Below, in pieces: positions 63,511 through 64,000 of a stretch of DNA of 64,000 nucleotides. Source of the stretch: an uncultured Amphritea sp. (lineage in GTDB: Bacteria; Pseudomonadota; Gammaproteobacteria; Pseudomonadales; Balneatricaceae). Each line of letters opens with the position of its first letter. Within the stretch, counting starts at the first letter, position 1. The notes under the pieces are model-generated. The model did no database searches. It saw nothing but the letters and a program-made list of their open reading frames with translations, and was not told the DNA's origin. A program made the translations under genes and the position numbers. The stretch covers positions 117,344 to 181,343 of the forward strand of contig NZ_CAKZLP010000077.1 in assembly GCF_937127095.1 (NCBI RefSeq), read 5' to 3'.

Positions 63511-63692
63511 AGCCAGACCGCCGCTTCGCAGCTAGCGAGTGGTTAGACGCGCCTGCGTCGCTTGCTAGAAAAAGCTGGACCGTAGGTTGGGATGAGGCAC
63601 GAATCCCAACAACGCTCGTGATAACGGTCATAAATCTAATGATTGAAGAAAGGCTGTCGCTTGTTCCCACGCTCCCGCGTGGGAATGCATGC
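63511..63692. repeat. Tandem repeat copy 2 with complete terminal palindrome
   Basis: Same order of elements as copy 1 with scattered substitutions: CAGACCGCCGCTTCGC, CGTAGGTTGGGATGAGGCAC, AACGGTCATAAATCTAATGA and TTCCCACGCTCCCGCGTGGG. The final palindrome TTCCCACGC/GCGTGGGAA is complete here. This CCCACGC type is a widespread dispersed repeat in gammaproteobacteria. Confidence 0.85.
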
Positions 63693-63773
63693 CTTACATC
63701 TATGCTCCACGACTAAGCATCCATCGCCATATTGATTAAAGGGCTTTGACCACTTTAATCCCTTTAATCCAAG

Positions 63774-63850
63774 GAGTGACAAGCGCTTGCCATACTTGAG
63801 CGAAGCGAAACCGGCAAGCGTTTGGAATCACTCTTAAACGCTTTGTTATG
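63774..63850 (-). other. Integron attC-like structured site
   Basis: Arms GAGTGACAAGCGCTTGCC (63774-63791) and GGCAAGCGTTTGGAATCACTC (63813-63833) pair with about three unpaired bases, then TTAAACGCTTTGTTATG. On the minus strand the order CATAACAAAGCG..GAGTGATTC..CGCTTG recalls attC sites of marine chromosomal integrons. The opposite R' box (GTTA-type) is not clear, so it may be a decayed site. Confidence 0.5.
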
Positions 63851-64000
63851 ATTGTGGTCGGGGAATCGTATATTCATAGAAAACCACACCGCCTTCATTT
63901 GTAGATCGCTCTACAAAACCTAAGGAACCTGCGATTAAGTTACCAAATGCGGTCTAACTTCGTTGTTTTGTCTTAAATCCCGAAAAGGAAGCAGTAAACC

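Larger units (their letters stand above)
63325..64000. other. Gene-free, repeat-rich right end
   Basis: 676 bases after the LysE exporter hold a 168-170 bp tandem duplication, a CCCACGC/GCGTGGG palindrome and an integron attC-like stem (listed separately). The last 150 bases show no gene I can support; a gene may start beyond the window. Confidence 0.7.

Overview
The window reads as a chromosomal segment of a marine or aquatic gammaproteobacterium, probably an Oceanospirillales or Pseudomonas relative. This is inference, based on four things. The yceD-rpmF-plsX-fabD-fabG-acpP-fabF-pabC cluster lacks fabH. A cis/trans fatty acid isomerase (cti) is present. PurC is the long, roughly 370-residue form. 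There is also a GlyGly-CTERM/rhombosortase pair. Base composition looks even and near 50% GC, and I saw no prophage, complete insertion sequence, CRISPR array, rRNA or tRNA.

Layout. 1-5.8 kb (minus strand): fatty acid synthesis operon, ending in a pabC cut by the window edge. 6-8.2 kb: yceF (Maf), yebB and a CDF metal exporter. 8.4-15.5 kb: cti, a GFA-domain protein, acetyltransferase, small unknown gene, glutathionylspermidine synthetase/amidase and a DUF817 membrane protein. 15.5-18.5 kb: an AI-2E family transporter flanked by dispersed palindromic repeats, then a cupin. 18.6-21.2 kb (minus): sppA, a HAD phosphatase and an SDR. 21.3-27.8 kb: two divergent phenylacetate blocks, paaN plus a crotonase on the minus strand and paaFGHI on the plus strand. 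28-29.8 kb: a flavocytochrome c sulfide dehydrogenase pair. 29.9-48.7 kb: mostly single-gene housekeeping, transport and regulatory units (rraA, ydiJ with a divergent LysR regulator, thioesterases, DMT, SLC13, MFS and TauE transporters, an AraC-GyrI regulator, an aminotransferase). 48.9-52.5 kb: an XRE regulator, a VIT/VWA protein with a GlyGly-CTERM tail and its neighbouring rhombosortase. 52.6-55.1 kb: a divergent GT-C / GT2-GtrA glycosyltransferase pair. 55.1-62.5 kb: rsuA, ppsA/ppsR, an MFS exporter, purC and a Cys-rich small protein. 62.7-64 kb: a LysE exporter, then a repeat-rich gene-free end.

How genes work together. PlsX, FabD, FabG, AcpP and FabF supply acyl-ACP and phospholipid precursors, and Cti later remodels finished unsaturated lipids. 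PaaF, PaaG, PaaH and PaaN cover middle steps of phenylacetyl-CoA breakdown, but ring epoxidation (paaABCDE), CoA ligation (paaK) and thiolysis (paaJ) are not in the window. PpsR controls PpsA by phosphorylation. The rhombosortase is expected to process the VIT/VWA protein.

The items most worth following up are: a YcaD-like MFS protein with a roughly 440-residue acidic helical-repeat tail; the adjacent GlyGly-CTERM/rhombosortase pair; a repeat-rich right end with a 170-bp tandem duplication and an integron attC-like stem; several short tandem repeats at gene edges, including one in frame inside pabC and one that makes a pentapeptide-repeat micro-ORF upstream of cti; and a short PaaN lacking the MaoC hydratase domain.
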